Assembly (NCBI GenBank): GCA_963841045.1
Contig: CAWJBD010000001.1
Span: 434,001 to 498,000, forward strand
Length of the DNA: 64,000 nt
DNA from: Aalborgiella sp963841045
Lineage (GTDB): Bacteria > Pseudomonadota > Gammaproteobacteria > Burkholderiales > Burkholderiaceae_C
Direction: 5' to 3'
The position numbers and the translations under genes are program-made. Positions 26,438-36,289 of this stretch are shown here, piece after piece (positions within the stretch are counted from its first letter, which is position 1; every line of letters starts with the position of its first letter). Under the pieces are notes generated by a model that had not been told where the DNA came from, searched no databases, and saw only the letters and a list, made by a program, of their open reading frames with translations.

Positions 26438-27981
26438 ATGACAACTCCTAGGCTACAGCTGACAGGTATTACAAAACGCTACCCTGGGGTTGTGGCGAAT
26501 AATGATGTCTCCTTAACTGTATTGCCCGGAGAAATACATGCTCTACTGGGTGAAAATGGCGCTGGTAAATCAACACTGGTGAAAATCATTTACGGCTCTG
26601 TCAAACCCGATGTTGGCGAAGTCAATTTCAATGGAAATGCCGTCCACATACGCAATCCCCAAGAAGCAAGAGAGCTGGGTATCAGCATGGTTTTTCAACA
26701 TTTCAGTTTGTTTGAAACTTTGACAGTAGCTGAGAACGTGTGGTTGGGCTTGGATAAAAAACTGAAGCTAGATGAAGTTACTCAACGCATTAACGAAAAA
26801 GCGGCTGAATATGGTTTGGACATTGACCCTCATCGACCTATTCATACGCTGAGTGTGGGAGAGATGCAAAGAGTCGAAATTATCCGCGCACTTTTGAGTC
26901 AGCCACAATTATTGATTCTGGACGAACCGACTTCCGTATTGACACCACAAGCGGTTGAAAAATTATTTGTGGTATTGAAAAAGCTATCTTCAGAAGGTTG
27001 CAGCATTTTGTACATCAGCCACAAGCTGCATGAAATACGTGAATTGTGTACAGCATGTACCGTTTTGCGTGCCGGCAAAGTCAGCGGGCATTGCAATCCG
27101 CAAGAGGAAAGCAATGCCTCATTGAGCCGAATGATGATTGGTTCTGAACCACCAACACTCAAACACAACAATGTGACAAAGGGCGATATAAGGCTGCATA
27201 TCAACAATCTGACTCTGGCACGTGAAAATCAATTTGGCACCAACTTAGACAGTGTTTCTTTGCAAGTTCATGCAGGCGAAGTAGTGGGCATTGCTGGCGT
27301 ATCTGGCAATGGTCAAAAAGAACTGATGTACGCATTGTCTGGCGAAGACACACGCGCAGATGCAGGCAGCATTCGTGTGTTTGACCAAACCTCTGGCTAT
27401 TCAGTGGGTAAATTTTCTCCAACACAGCGCCGCGCTTTGGGCTTGCAGTTTGTTCCCGAAGAACGTTTAGGTCGTGGCGCTGTTCCCAATTTAAGTCTGG
27501 CACAAAACTTGTTGCTAACACGGTCGAATGCAGTAGCGAAAATTTGGATGGATTCGAGTAGACGATTTAAAAAAACAAGCCGAACGCATCATTGCCGAAT
27601 TTCAAAGTGAAAGCCAGTGGACCCAACGCAACGGCCAAGTCACTGTCGGGCGGCAATTTGCAAAAATTCATCATGGGCAGAGAGATTGATGCTGCGCCTC
27701 GATTGCTCATTGTCTCGCAACCCACTTGGGGGGTGGATGTGGGTGCGGCTGCACAGATTCGTGGTGCGATTTTGGCATTGCGCGATGCAGGGTGCGCAGT
27801 CCTGGTGGTGAGCGAAGAGTTGGACGAGTTGTTCGAAATTAGCGACCGCTTGCACGTGATGGCGAATGGTCACATCTCACCTTCTATTGACCGTTCACAA
27901 GCCAACGTTAGTTTAATTGGCGAATGGATGAGTGGGCTTTGGTCAAATCATGCTCCAACTGTAGTGGAGCAACCAGCATGA
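26438..27981 (+). pseudogene. Purine/nucleoside ABC importer ATPase, with two frameshifts
   Basis: Duplicated ATPase of the Bmp/simple-sugar importer type (RbsA- and YufO-like). First domain: Walker A GENGAGKSTLVKI, signature LSVGEMQRVEI, Walker B LLILDEPTSVL. Second domain: GIAGVSGNGQKELMYALSG, then VPEERLGRGAVPNLSLAQN. The frame breaks near the A-run at 27539-27542 and again near the T-run at 27600-27602; reading through both restores FGWIRVDDLKKQAERIIAEF and then KVKASGPNATAKSLSGGNLQ. The last part, to 27981, overlaps the permease start (ATGA). Each break is an apparent +1. All functional motifs are present once the breaks are bridged, so a sequencing error is as likely as a dead gene. Confidence 0.85.
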
Positions 27982-29057
27982 GCTTAAAACTGGAAGCGCG
28001 TCCGCAAAACTCCACACTTTGGACGTATGCTTCGCCCTTATTGGCTTTGGCCATCACAGTCGCTATTGGTATCTGTTTGTTCATTCTGCTCGGCAAAGAC
28101 CCCATACGTGGTTTACAAATGTTTTTTTGGGAGCCCATTCGGTCAGGCTACGCATGGGGCGAGTTGATGGTGAAGGCCACGCCATTGCTCATCATTGCGC
28201 TGGGCCTGGCTGTCTGCTTTCGATCCAATGTTTGGAACATTGGTGCTGAAGGTCAATTCATTTTTGGTGCCATAACAGCAGGTGCAGTGGCTTTGCTGGC
28301 TGACAAAGAAACATCTCGCGCGATTGTGGTCTTGATTTTGCTGGCTGGTATATTGGGGGGCATGATTTGGGCTGGCATTGTGGGTGTTCTACGCGACAAA
28401 TTCAATGCCAACGAAATATTAGTGAGTCTGATGTTGGTTTATGTGGCCGATTCGTTATTAGGTTACATGGTGAATGGTCCGCTCAAAGACCCCAATGGCT
28501 TTAATTTCCCGCAAAGCAAAACCTTTGAAATGGTGACCCAAATTCCCCGTCTCATGTCTGGCTCTCGCATGTCCATTGGTTTGCCAATCGCTCTTGGCTT
28601 GGCAGCTGCGCTGTGGGTATTTTTATTCCGCACCCGTGCGGGCTTTGCGCAACAAGTGGGTGGGCTCGCGCCTGCCGCTGCACGCTATGCCGGGTTTTCG
28701 TCTCGCAAAGCTTTATGGACAGCTTTGTTAATTTCAGGTGGCGCAGCTGGTTTGGCTGGTGCGCTTGAGGTTGCGGGTCCGATTGGGCAACTCACACCAT
28801 ATGTTCCGGCTGGCTATGGTTTTGCCGCCATCATCGTGGCTTTTGTAGGGCGTTTGCATCCTGTAGGTATGATTTTTTCCGCTATTTTGATGAGCATGTT
28901 TTACATTGGTGGCGAATTGGCTCAGTCACGATTAGGCTTGCCTAAATCAATCACCGGCGTATTTCAAGGCTTGCTGCTCTTCAGTTTATTAGCCTGTGAT
29001 ACTTTATTGGCCTATCGAATCGTATGGCGCAAAAAACTTGCCAAAACATCGCCATGA
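27978..29057 (+). CDS. ABC importer permease, first subunit (purine/nucleoside type)
   Basis: Inner-membrane permease of 359 residues with about nine to ten hydrophobic segments. PLLIIALGLAVCFRSNVWNI followed by GAEGQFIFGA is the hallmark of the BPD_transp_2 permeases used by Bmp-type nucleoside importers. It starts at 27978, overlapping the ATPase stop. It pairs with the permease at 29083 to form the membrane channel. Neighbouring purine deaminases and xanthine dehydrogenase point to purine bases or nucleosides as the cargo. Confidence 0.9.
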   Translation: MSLKLEARPQNSTLWTYASPLLALAITVAIGICLFILLGKDPIRGLQMFFWEPIRSGYAWGELMVKATPLLIIALGLAVCFRSNVWNIGAEGQFIFGAITAGAVALLADKETSRAIVVLILLAGILGGMIWAGIVGVLRDKFNANEILVSLMLVYVADSLLGYMVNGPLKDPNGFNFPQSKTFEMVTQIPRLMSGSRMSIGLPIALGLAAALWVFLFRTRAGFAQQVGGLAPAAARYAGFSSRKALWTALLISGGAAGLAGALEVAGPIGQLTPYVPAGYGFAAIIVAFVGRLHPVGMIFSAILMSMFYIGGELAQSRLGLPKSITGVFQGLLLFSLLACDTLLAYRIVWRKKLAKTSP

Positions 29058-29082
29058 CTTTGCTAAATAAGGATGTGAACTG

Positions 29083-29997
29083 ATGGATGCTTATGCACTC
29101 TTGATAGCTGCCAGCCTGAATGCTGGCACAGTTTTGGCGATTGCTGCCTTGGGACTGCTTATCAATGAAAAAGCGGGCATCGTGAACTTAGGCGCTGAAG
29201 GTATGATGTTGTGCGCTGCCATTGCTGGCTTTGCCACCGTGGCGCACACCGGTAATTTTTGGTTCGGTTTTCTTGCTGGTATGGCAGCTGGTGCCATATT
29301 GGCTGCAATTTTTGGCGGCTTGGTGATTTGGCTGAATACCAACCAATACGCTACTGGACTAGCCCTGAGCTTATTTGGTACAGGTTTTTCAGCGTTTGCT
29401 GGCATCCAGTATGTGCAAGTGAAGCTGCCTGAGCAAACGCAATATGCGATACCTTTTTTAGGCGATATCCCATTTCTAGGAATGGCACTTTTTAGACAAC
29501 ATCCCATGGTGTACATCGGTATTGCACTGATGTTCGGGCTGATCTGGTTTTTGTACCGCACGCGCACAGGTTTGGTGCTGCGTTCAGTTGGCGAGTCACC
29601 AGAATCTGCCCATGCATTGGGTTATTCTGTACGACGCATCCGATTAATGGCGGTAATGGCAGGTGGTGCTCTTTGTGGATTGGCTGGCGCCTATTTGTCG
29701 ACGGTTTACACACCATTGTGGGTAGAGGGTATGGTGGCAGGAAAAGGATGGATTGCTTTGGCGCTGACAACTTTTGCCACATGGCGACCTGCTAGGGTTC
29801 TGTTGGGAGCCTATTTGTTTGGTGGCGTGACCATGTTGCAATTTCATCTACAGGCAACTGGCATAGAAATTGCGAGCCAGTTCTTGAATATGATGCCGTA
29901 TCTTGCTACCATCGTCGTATTGGCGCTCATATCACGCAACCCTGCGTTTATCCGCATCAATATGCCAGCCTCATTGGGCAAGCCTTTTTATTCATAA
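29083..29997 (+). CDS. ABC importer permease, second subunit (purine/nucleoside type)
   Basis: Second BPD_transp_2 permease, 304 residues, nearly all hydrophobic. The segment GLLINEKAGIVNLGAEGMML near residues 24-43 matches the family. It lies 25 bases after the first permease. The C-terminal part has ALGYSVRRIRLMAVMAGGAL, the region expected to contact the ATPase. Complete, with no frame problem. Confidence 0.9.
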   Translation: MDAYALLIAASLNAGTVLAIAALGLLINEKAGIVNLGAEGMMLCAAIAGFATVAHTGNFWFGFLAGMAAGAILAAIFGGLVIWLNTNQYATGLALSLFGTGFSAFAGIQYVQVKLPEQTQYAIPFLGDIPFLGMALFRQHPMVYIGIALMFGLIWFLYRTRTGLVLRSVGESPESAHALGYSVRRIRLMAVMAGGALCGLAGAYLSTVYTPLWVEGMVAGKGWIALALTTFATWRPARVLLGAYLFGGVTMLQFHLQATGIEIASQFLNMMPYLATIVVLALISRNPAFIRINMPASLGKPFYS

Positions 29998-30065
29998 AGT
30001 CGTATTGCATACACTGCATGATTGTTTGATTTTTTAACGTTAGTTTTTTTAAAGGAAAGATAGAA

Positions 30066-31220
30066 ATGACTGATATCCAAAAACGCACCATGATCAAAAT
30101 GGCCGCCCTTACTGCCATTGCCGCTGCTGCATTGGTTGGCTGTGGCAAAAAAGAAGAAGTTAAACCTGCTGCTGCACCCGCAGCAGCTCCAGTTGCTGCC
30201 AAAGCTGATCCACTCAAAATTGCCTTTGCCTACGTCGGCCCTACAGGCGATGGTGGTTGGACATTTGCTCATGACCAGGCACGTAAAGCATTAGAAAAAG
30301 AATTTGGCGACAAAATTGTGACCAGCTTTGTAGAGAAAGTACCTGAATCGGCTGACGCTGAGCGTGTATTCCGTGACTTGGCAGGACAAGGCAACAAGTT
30401 GATTTTTGGTACCACCTTTGGTTACATGGAACCGATGTTGAAATTGGCACCTGAATTCAAAGACGTGAAATTTGAACACGCAACAGGTTACAAACAAGCC
30501 GACAACATGCGCACTTATGACAGCCGCACCTATGAAGGCGCATACATGGCAGGCGTGATTGCAGGAAAAATGACCAAATCAAATACCTTGGGTGTGGTTG
30601 GTTCCGTTGCAATCCCAGAAGTGATTCGCAACATCAACAGCTTTACTTTGGGTGCGCAATCTGTGAACCCAAAAATCAAAACCCGCGTGATTTGGGTTGG
30701 CGAATGGTTTAATCCAGGTAAAGAAACCGAAGCTGCAACAGCCTTGATTAACGGTGGTGCAGACGTCTTGATGCAAAACACCGATTCATCTGCCGTGTTA
30801 CAAACCGCAGAAAAATTAGGCAAACGTGCATTTGGTTGGGACTCTGACATGACCGCTTATGGTCCTAAAGCGCATTTGGGTTCTGCAGTGATTAACTGGG
30901 CGCCCTACTACATCAAAGCCACCAAAGAGGCTTTGGATGGATCATGGAAAGGTGGCAGCCACACTTGGTGGGGTGTTAAAGAAGGCGCGATTGACATGGT
31001 CAATGTGGCAGCTGACGTACCAGCCGATGCAAAAGCCAAGGTCGACGAAGTCAAAGCTGGTTTGAAAGCAGGTACTTACAACATCTGGAAAGGCCCAATC
31101 ATGAACAATGAAGGCAAAGAAATGCTGGCTAAAGATGTTGTTGCTGACGATAAATTCTTAGGTGGCATGGGCGCCTATGTCAAAGGTGTTGAGGGCAAAA
31201 TTCCAGGTGCTAAAAAATAA
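30066..31220 (+). CDS. Bmp/PnrA-type purine-binding lipoprotein
   Basis: Substrate-binding protein of 384 residues for the preceding ABC importer. The N-terminus MIKMAALTAIAAAALVGCGK has a lipobox (LVGC), so it is a lipid-anchored periplasmic protein; an Ala/Pro/Lys spacer follows. IAFAYVGPTGDGGWTFAHD and GNKLIFGTTFGYMEP are typical of the Bmp (basic membrane protein, PnrA) family, whose studied members bind nucleosides. AAGGAAAG at good spacing precedes the ATG. A strong terminator follows. Confidence 0.92.
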   Translation: MTDIQKRTMIKMAALTAIAAAALVGCGKKEEVKPAAAPAAAPVAAKADPLKIAFAYVGPTGDGGWTFAHDQARKALEKEFGDKIVTSFVEKVPESADAERVFRDLAGQGNKLIFGTTFGYMEPMLKLAPEFKDVKFEHATGYKQADNMRTYDSRTYEGAYMAGVIAGKMTKSNTLGVVGSVAIPEVIRNINSFTLGAQSVNPKIKTRVIWVGEWFNPGKETEAATALINGGADVLMQNTDSSAVLQTAEKLGKRAFGWDSDMTAYGPKAHLGSAVINWAPYYIKATKEALDGSWKGGSHTWWGVKEGAIDMVNVAADVPADAKAKVDEVKAGLKAGTYNIWKGPIMNNEGKEMLAKDVVADDKFLGGMGAYVKGVEGKIPGAKK

Positions 31221-31241
31221 TTTAGCGACTCAAACCTGAAG

Positions 31242-31272
31242 AGGCTGCTTGTACGAACAAGCAGCCTTTTTT
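31242..31272 (+). terminator. Rho-independent terminator after the Bmp lipoprotein gene
   Basis: Perfect 11-bp stem: AGGCTGCTTGT (31242-31252) with ACAAGCAGCCT (31257-31267), a four-base loop ACGA, then five more T. It separates the importer genes from the adenine deaminase gene, which therefore probably needs partial readthrough or its own promoter. Confidence 0.9.
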
Positions 31273-31288
31273 ATTGGAAAATACCAAG

Positions 31289-32329
31289 ATGCATCCAATC
31301 AAACCTATACCCCCAAACCGTCTACCCGATTTACTGCGCTCTATGCCCAAAGCTGAGTTGCACATTCACATAGAAGGTTCGCTAGAACCTGAAATGATTT
31401 TCAAACTCGCAAAAAGAAACCAAATCAGTTTGCCCTATGCCAGCGTTGAAGATTTGCGACGTGCCTACGCATTCACCAACTTGCAAAGCTTTTTAGATAT
31501 CTACTATGCAGGCGCCAGCGTACTCATCACTGAGCAAGATTTCTACGATTTGGCCAGTGCCTATTTCGCCAAAGCCGCGACTGACAATGTCACTGTATGT
31601 GAGATCTTTTTTGACCCACAAACCCATACAGAGCGTGGAGTCAGCATGGAAACCGTCATGAATGGGCTGCACCGAGCTTGTACAGACGCCAAAGCACAGC
31701 ACGGTATCGACGCCAGTCTCATCATGTGTTTCTTGCGTCATCTCAGTGAAGAATCTGCTTTTGAAACTTTAGAGCAAGCCCTTCCCTATCGAGATAAATT
31801 CATTGGCATTGGTTTGGATTCGGGTGAAGTGGGCAACCCACCAGAAAAGTTTGCGAAAGTTTTTGCACGCTGCCGCGAATTAGGCTTGCATCTGGTGGCA
31901 CACGCTGGTGAAGAAGGCCCGCCAGCCTATGTATGGTCTGCATTGGATGTGTTGAAAGTTGAGCGCATTGACCATGGCGTTCAATCCAGCAAAGATGCGC
32001 AGTTGATGGAACGGTTAAAAAAAGACCACATTCCGTTGACAGTTTGCCCACTGTCAAATCTCAAGCTGTGCGTTGTCAAAAATTTATCAGAGCACAATTT
32101 ACCCCAACTCTTGGATGCTGGTTTGGTGGCGATGGTAAATTCTGACGATCCCAGTTATTTTGGTGGTTATATGAATGAGAATTTCACACAGACTTTTGCG
32201 GCAACCGGTATGACTGCGCAGCATGCTTACCAGTTGGCACACAACAGCTTTGAAGCAAGTTTTCTTGAGCCCTCGGCCAAGCTGAAGCACATCGACAAAC
32301 TCAATGAAGTGTTTGCAAACTTTGTCTAG
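31289..32329 (+). CDS. Adenine deaminase, type 2 (adenosine deaminase superfamily)
   Basis: Zinc hydrolase of 346 residues in the adenosine/AMP deaminase superfamily. Metal and catalytic residues lie in AELHIHIEGSLEPEM, LHLVAHAGEEGP, ERIDHGV and VNSDDPSYFGGYMNENF. The SDDPSYFGGY form and the ending AHNSFEASF resemble the fungal Aah1-like adenine deaminases more than classical adenosine deaminase, so adenine to hypoxanthine is the best call. The context, an importer, xanthine dehydrogenase and guanine deaminase, agrees. ATG at 31289; the frame upstream starts with TTG inside the terminator. Confidence 0.88.
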   Translation: MHPIKPIPPNRLPDLLRSMPKAELHIHIEGSLEPEMIFKLAKRNQISLPYASVEDLRRAYAFTNLQSFLDIYYAGASVLITEQDFYDLASAYFAKAATDNVTVCEIFFDPQTHTERGVSMETVMNGLHRACTDAKAQHGIDASLIMCFLRHLSEESAFETLEQALPYRDKFIGIGLDSGEVGNPPEKFAKVFARCRELGLHLVAHAGEEGPPAYVWSALDVLKVERIDHGVQSSKDAQLMERLKKDHIPLTVCPLSNLKLCVVKNLSEHNLPQLLDAGLVAMVNSDDPSYFGGYMNENFTQTFAATGMTAQHAYQLAHNSFEASFLEPSAKLKHIDKLNEVFANFV

Positions 32330-32335
32330 ATCAGA

Positions 32336-33679
32336 ATGAGCATTCAAGCTTATCGCGCCAAAATACTGTACTTTGTCAATGACAAAGCTCCTTCACATTC
32401 CGCACGGCTTGAAGAAGATGGCTTACTGGTCATTGGGTCCAATCACAAGGGCAAACAAGTGGTATTGGCTGTTGGCAGTTACCAGCGCTTGATTACTGAC
32501 TTTCGTGACAAACATCCTGATTTGCTTATTCAGCATTTACCAGACCGCATCATTGCACCTGGATTTGTGGACATGCACATTCATTACCCACAAACCGATG
32601 TAATTGGATCACCCGCCGATGGTTTGTTACCGTGGTTAGAGAATTACACCTTTCCAGAAGAAAAACAGTATGTAGACGGCGTATATGCTGCCAACACTGC
32701 TAGCTTTTTTATAGCAGAATTGTTTCGCAATGGTGTCACAACTGCCTTGACATTTGCAACTTCACATGTTGCTTCAGTGAACGCTCTCTTTGAAGTAGCA
32801 CAAAGCAAAAACATGCGTTTGATAACAGGAAAATGTCTGCAAGATCGCAATTGTCCGGAGGGTGTGCGCGACCAAACAGAACAAAGTTTGGTCGATACCG
32901 AAGCCTTGATTCAGCATTGGCATGGCGTTGACAGGCTGGGTTACGCCATCACGCCACGATTTGTGCCGACTTGCAGTGACGCGCAATTGCGTGGTGCAGG
33001 TGATTTGGCTGCCAAATATGCAGATGTTTGGATTCAATCGCACGTGGCTGAGAATGTGGATGAGATTCGTTGGGTCAAAGAGCTGTACCCAACATCGCGC
33101 TCCTACCTTGAGGTCTACCATGATTTCGGCTTGATGCGAAACAAAGCTGTTTATGCGCATGGCATCTACCTTGATGCGGCAGATCGCACCTTAATGGCCA
33201 GAACAGGTGCTGCGATTGCCGTATCGCCAACCAGTAATCTTTTCTTGGGCAGCGGTTTTTTTGATTATTCCGCAGCTGACGCAGCCAATTTTGCATATGG
33301 CTTGGCCAGTGATGTAGGCGGCGGCACCAGTTTCAGCCCATTTCACGCCATGCTGGCCGCCTATTACGTGGGGCGTGCAGCAGTACAGCAAGGCGGCAAT
33401 TTGAAGGCTGGTGTGAGTTTGTCACCCCAACATTTGTGGTGGCAGCATACTGCGGGAGCTGCCAAAGGACTGGGATTAGAAGGCGTGGTGGGTAATTTGG
33501 CAGTCGGTTGCGAAGCAGATTTTGTGATTCTCAACCCCCAATGCACACCCTTAATGGCACGTAAAATGGAACGTTGCAGCAATTTAGACGAATTGCTGTT
33601 TGCCATGATTGTGTTGGGCGATGACCGTTTGATTGAAAAGACGGTCATTGCAGGCCAAACACAATTTCAACGCAGTTGA
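32336..33679 (+). CDS. guaD: Guanine deaminase
   Basis: Zinc amidohydrolase of 447 residues that converts guanine to xanthine. APGFVDMHIHYPQTDVIGSP has the metal-binding HxH and the family's YPQTD; LLPWLENYTFPEE, GVTTALTFATSH, QSHVAENVDEI, AHGIYLD and LASDVGGGTSFS carry the remaining metal and substrate residues. It follows the adenine deaminase by six bases. With XdhAB it would complete adenine and guanine breakdown to urate; no urate oxidase or allantoin gene is in the window. Confidence 0.95.
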   Translation: MSIQAYRAKILYFVNDKAPSHSARLEEDGLLVIGSNHKGKQVVLAVGSYQRLITDFRDKHPDLLIQHLPDRIIAPGFVDMHIHYPQTDVIGSPADGLLPWLENYTFPEEKQYVDGVYAANTASFFIAELFRNGVTTALTFATSHVASVNALFEVAQSKNMRLITGKCLQDRNCPEGVRDQTEQSLVDTEALIQHWHGVDRLGYAITPRFVPTCSDAQLRGAGDLAAKYADVWIQSHVAENVDEIRWVKELYPTSRSYLEVYHDFGLMRNKAVYAHGIYLDAADRTLMARTGAAIAVSPTSNLFLGSGFFDYSAADAANFAYGLASDVGGGTSFSPFHAMLAAYYVGRAAVQQGGNLKAGVSLSPQHLWWQHTAGAAKGLGLEGVVGNLAVGCEADFVILNPQCTPLMARKMERCSNLDELLFAMIVLGDDRLIEKTVIAGQTQFQRS

Positions 33680-33740
33680 AATTAAATCGCATTGAGATGC
33701 TGATGAACTGCTGTCAATAACTAACAGTGAGGTTGTGGGT

Positions 33741-34448
33741 ATGAACAGCGGGGTTACACCAGCACTGACAAAGGCATTAACGCAGGCATTGATATTCGAC
33801 ATGGATGGAACCATTGTTGACTCGATGCCGCACCATGCCCAGTCTTGGTTGGCATTTGGTAAAAAGCACAATCTCAAGTTAAGCTTAGATGAAATGATGC
33901 AACGCACCACTGGGCGCAATGGTTTGGAATGCGTGCGAGTGTTATTGGATGAACCAGCCCTAGACGAAGCGACAGCGTGGGATATGGTGCATGAAAAAGA
34001 AATGCTTTACCGTGAAATATACGGCCCCCTATTCGAAGAAGTCGCTGGTTTCAAACAATTTGTGGCGCAAGCACGAACACGCGGTTTGAAAATTGGCGTA
34101 GGCACGGCAGGCGACATTCACAATGTGAATTTTGTTTTACAGCACCTGCAGTTGAAACCCGAACCCGATGCCATAGCGCGCGGTGACGAGGGGCTTACCG
34201 GCAAACCCACACCAGCCATATTTTTAGAAGCGGCCAAACGCATCCAGATACCAGCCGAGAATTGCATAGTGTTCGAAGATGCACCCTTTGGCATCGAAGC
34301 GGCACGCCGCGCAGGCATGCGTGCAGTGGCGATTTGTACAGGACACAGTGCCAGTAATTTAGCTGGCCCACATGTCATTGCAGCAGCAGCCAATTACCAT
34401 GAATTATTAGAGTCAAACTTTTTGGAGAAATTGAATGTCGCAGCTTGA
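33741..34448 (+). CDS. HAD family hydrolase, beta-phosphoglucomutase-like
   Basis: Phosphatase of about 235 residues of the HAD-IA type. Motif I is ALIFDMDGTIVDSMPHH (nucleophile Asp), motif III region TGKPTPAIFLEAAKR (Lys), and motif IV VFEDAPFGIEAARRAGM. A helical cap follows motif I. Substrate unknown, probably a sugar phosphate or similar. GAGG about eight bases ahead supports the ATG at 33741. Its stop overlaps the start of pepN by 14 bases, so the two are coupled. Confidence 0.88.
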   Translation: MNSGVTPALTKALTQALIFDMDGTIVDSMPHHAQSWLAFGKKHNLKLSLDEMMQRTTGRNGLECVRVLLDEPALDEATAWDMVHEKEMLYREIYGPLFEEVAGFKQFVAQARTRGLKIGVGTAGDIHNVNFVLQHLQLKPEPDAIARGDEGLTGKPTPAIFLEAAKRIQIPAENCIVFEDAPFGIEAARRAGMRAVAICTGHSASNLAGPHVIAAAANYHELLESNFLEKLNVAA

Positions 34449-35655
34449 AACTGATCTGCAGATAACGCAGACTAAGACCACCCATCGAGCGGATTACGCA
34501 CCCCCTGCATATTGGATAGACAGCGTTGACTTGACCTGTGATCTTGACCCTCAAAAAACACGCGTCTTGAACAAAATGCGCGTCAGACGCAATGCGGACG
34601 TGGCCGTGCAAGCCTTGAAGCTAGATGGTGAAGATTTGAATCTGTCACGTGTATTGGTCAACGGGCAGGGTTGCAGTTTCAAAATGGAAAATTCGAAACT
34701 GGTGCTTGACAATTTGCCCGATGATTTCGAGCTGGAGATTTTTACCACCTGCAACCCAAACAAAAACACCCAATTAATGGGTTTATACGTCAGCAACGAA
34801 TCATTTTTCACTCAGTGCGAGGCCGAGGGTTTCAGGCGCATCACCTATTTTCTGGACCGGCCAGATGTGATGGCGGTCTTTACCGTTACTTTGCGTGCAG
34901 ACAAATCAGCGTATCCCGTTTTATTGTCAAACGGTAATTTGGTTGAGCAAGGCATATTGGAAGATGGTCGCCATTTTGCGAAATGGTTTGACCCGTTCAA
35001 GAAACCTGCTTACTTGTTCGCACTGGTGGCAGGTCAATTTGTGTGCCGTGAACAAACCATTACCTCACGTGCTGGCAACACGCATTTGCTGCAAGTCTAT
35101 GTACGACCAGGCGACTTGGAAAAGACAGAACATGCGATGAATTCACTCATGGCCAGTGTGGCTTGGGACGAGGCACGCTTTGGTCTGAGCTTGGATTTAG
35201 AGCGCTTCATGATTGTTGCCACCAGTGACTTCAACATGGGCGCCATGGAAAACAAAGGCTTGAACATTTTCAACACCAAGTTTGTTCTAGCCAGTCAAGC
35301 CAGTGCCACCGATGTTGATTTTGCCAATATTGAATCGGTAGTAGGCCATGAGTATTTCCATAATTGGACAGGCAACCGCATCACTTGCCGCGACTGGTTT
35401 CAACTCTCTTTAAAAGAAGGTCTCACCGTTTTCCGCGATCAAGAGTTTTCGCAAGACATGGCTGGGTCTGATTCAGCCCGCGCGGTCAAACGCATTGAAG
35501 ACGTGCGCGCCTTGCGTGCAGCACAATTTGTCGAAGATGCTGGCACCATGTCGCACCCAGTGCGACCCGATAGCTACCTTGAAATCAGCAACTTTTATAC
35601 CGCCACCATTTACGAAAAAGGCGCAGAAGTGGTGCGCATGATGCAAACGCTGGTC

Positions 35656-35678
35656 AGCACGCCTGAGTCACCGCAAGT
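35656..35678 (+). other. 23-nt insertion in pepN
   Basis: These bases separate GTC and GGT, which are adjacent codons (Val-Gly) in the restored reading TLVGRDGFAKGM. The insert is flanked by GGTC on each side. Its length shifts the frame by two. It does not resemble the dispersed hairpin element, and I saw no second copy in the window. Source unknown. Confidence 0.6.
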
Positions 35679-36235
35679 GGTCGCGATGGGTTTGCCAAAG
35701 GCATGAAGTTGTACTTTGAACGCTTTGACGGTCAAGCTGTGACCTGTGATGATTTTGCACAATCTATCGCCGACGCCAATCCCAATTCCGAGTTGACCAA
35801 GCATTTGACCCAATTCAAACGTTGGTACAGCCAGTCGGGTACACCACGTGTAGAGGCAGTTGGCGATTACGACGAAAGTAGCCAGACCTATACCTTGACA
35901 TTCAAACAGCACGTCAAAGCTGGCAACGAACCCTATGTGATACCCGTTTCCATGGGTTTGTTGGACCGCGAAGGCCATGCACTACCTTTGCAACTGGAGG
36001 CTGAAGCAAACAATGCACAGCATGACGTCAAGAACCTTGGTTTTGACAGATTCCACGCAAACTTTCAAATTTACAAACATCACAACACAAGCTAGTGCCA
36101 TCACTCTTGCGCGGCTTCAGCGCACCAGTTATTTTGGACATTGACTACACGCAAGTTGACCTCTTTATCTTGCTATCCAAAGACACCGATGCCTTTAACC
36201 GCTGGGAAGCAGCACAACGCTTGGGACTCAATGTT

Positions 36236-36289
36236 GCTACACATTTTATAGCATCTCAGGCTGATAATACGCTGGCTAACGGTCAATTT
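36236..36289 (+). repeat. Dispersed hairpin element, copy 8, inside pepN
   Basis: Aligned without gaps to the reverse complement of copy 3, 40 of 54 positions agree, including the GCTA...ATAGC hairpin ends, AATACGC.GGCTA and the trailing CAATTT. It reads in the pepN frame as roughly ATHFIASQADNTLANGQF, a stretch I cannot match to the family pattern, while flanking sequence such as FKEMVLTLPSESYIAEQL is conserved. More diverged than other copies, so probably old. Confidence 0.7.
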
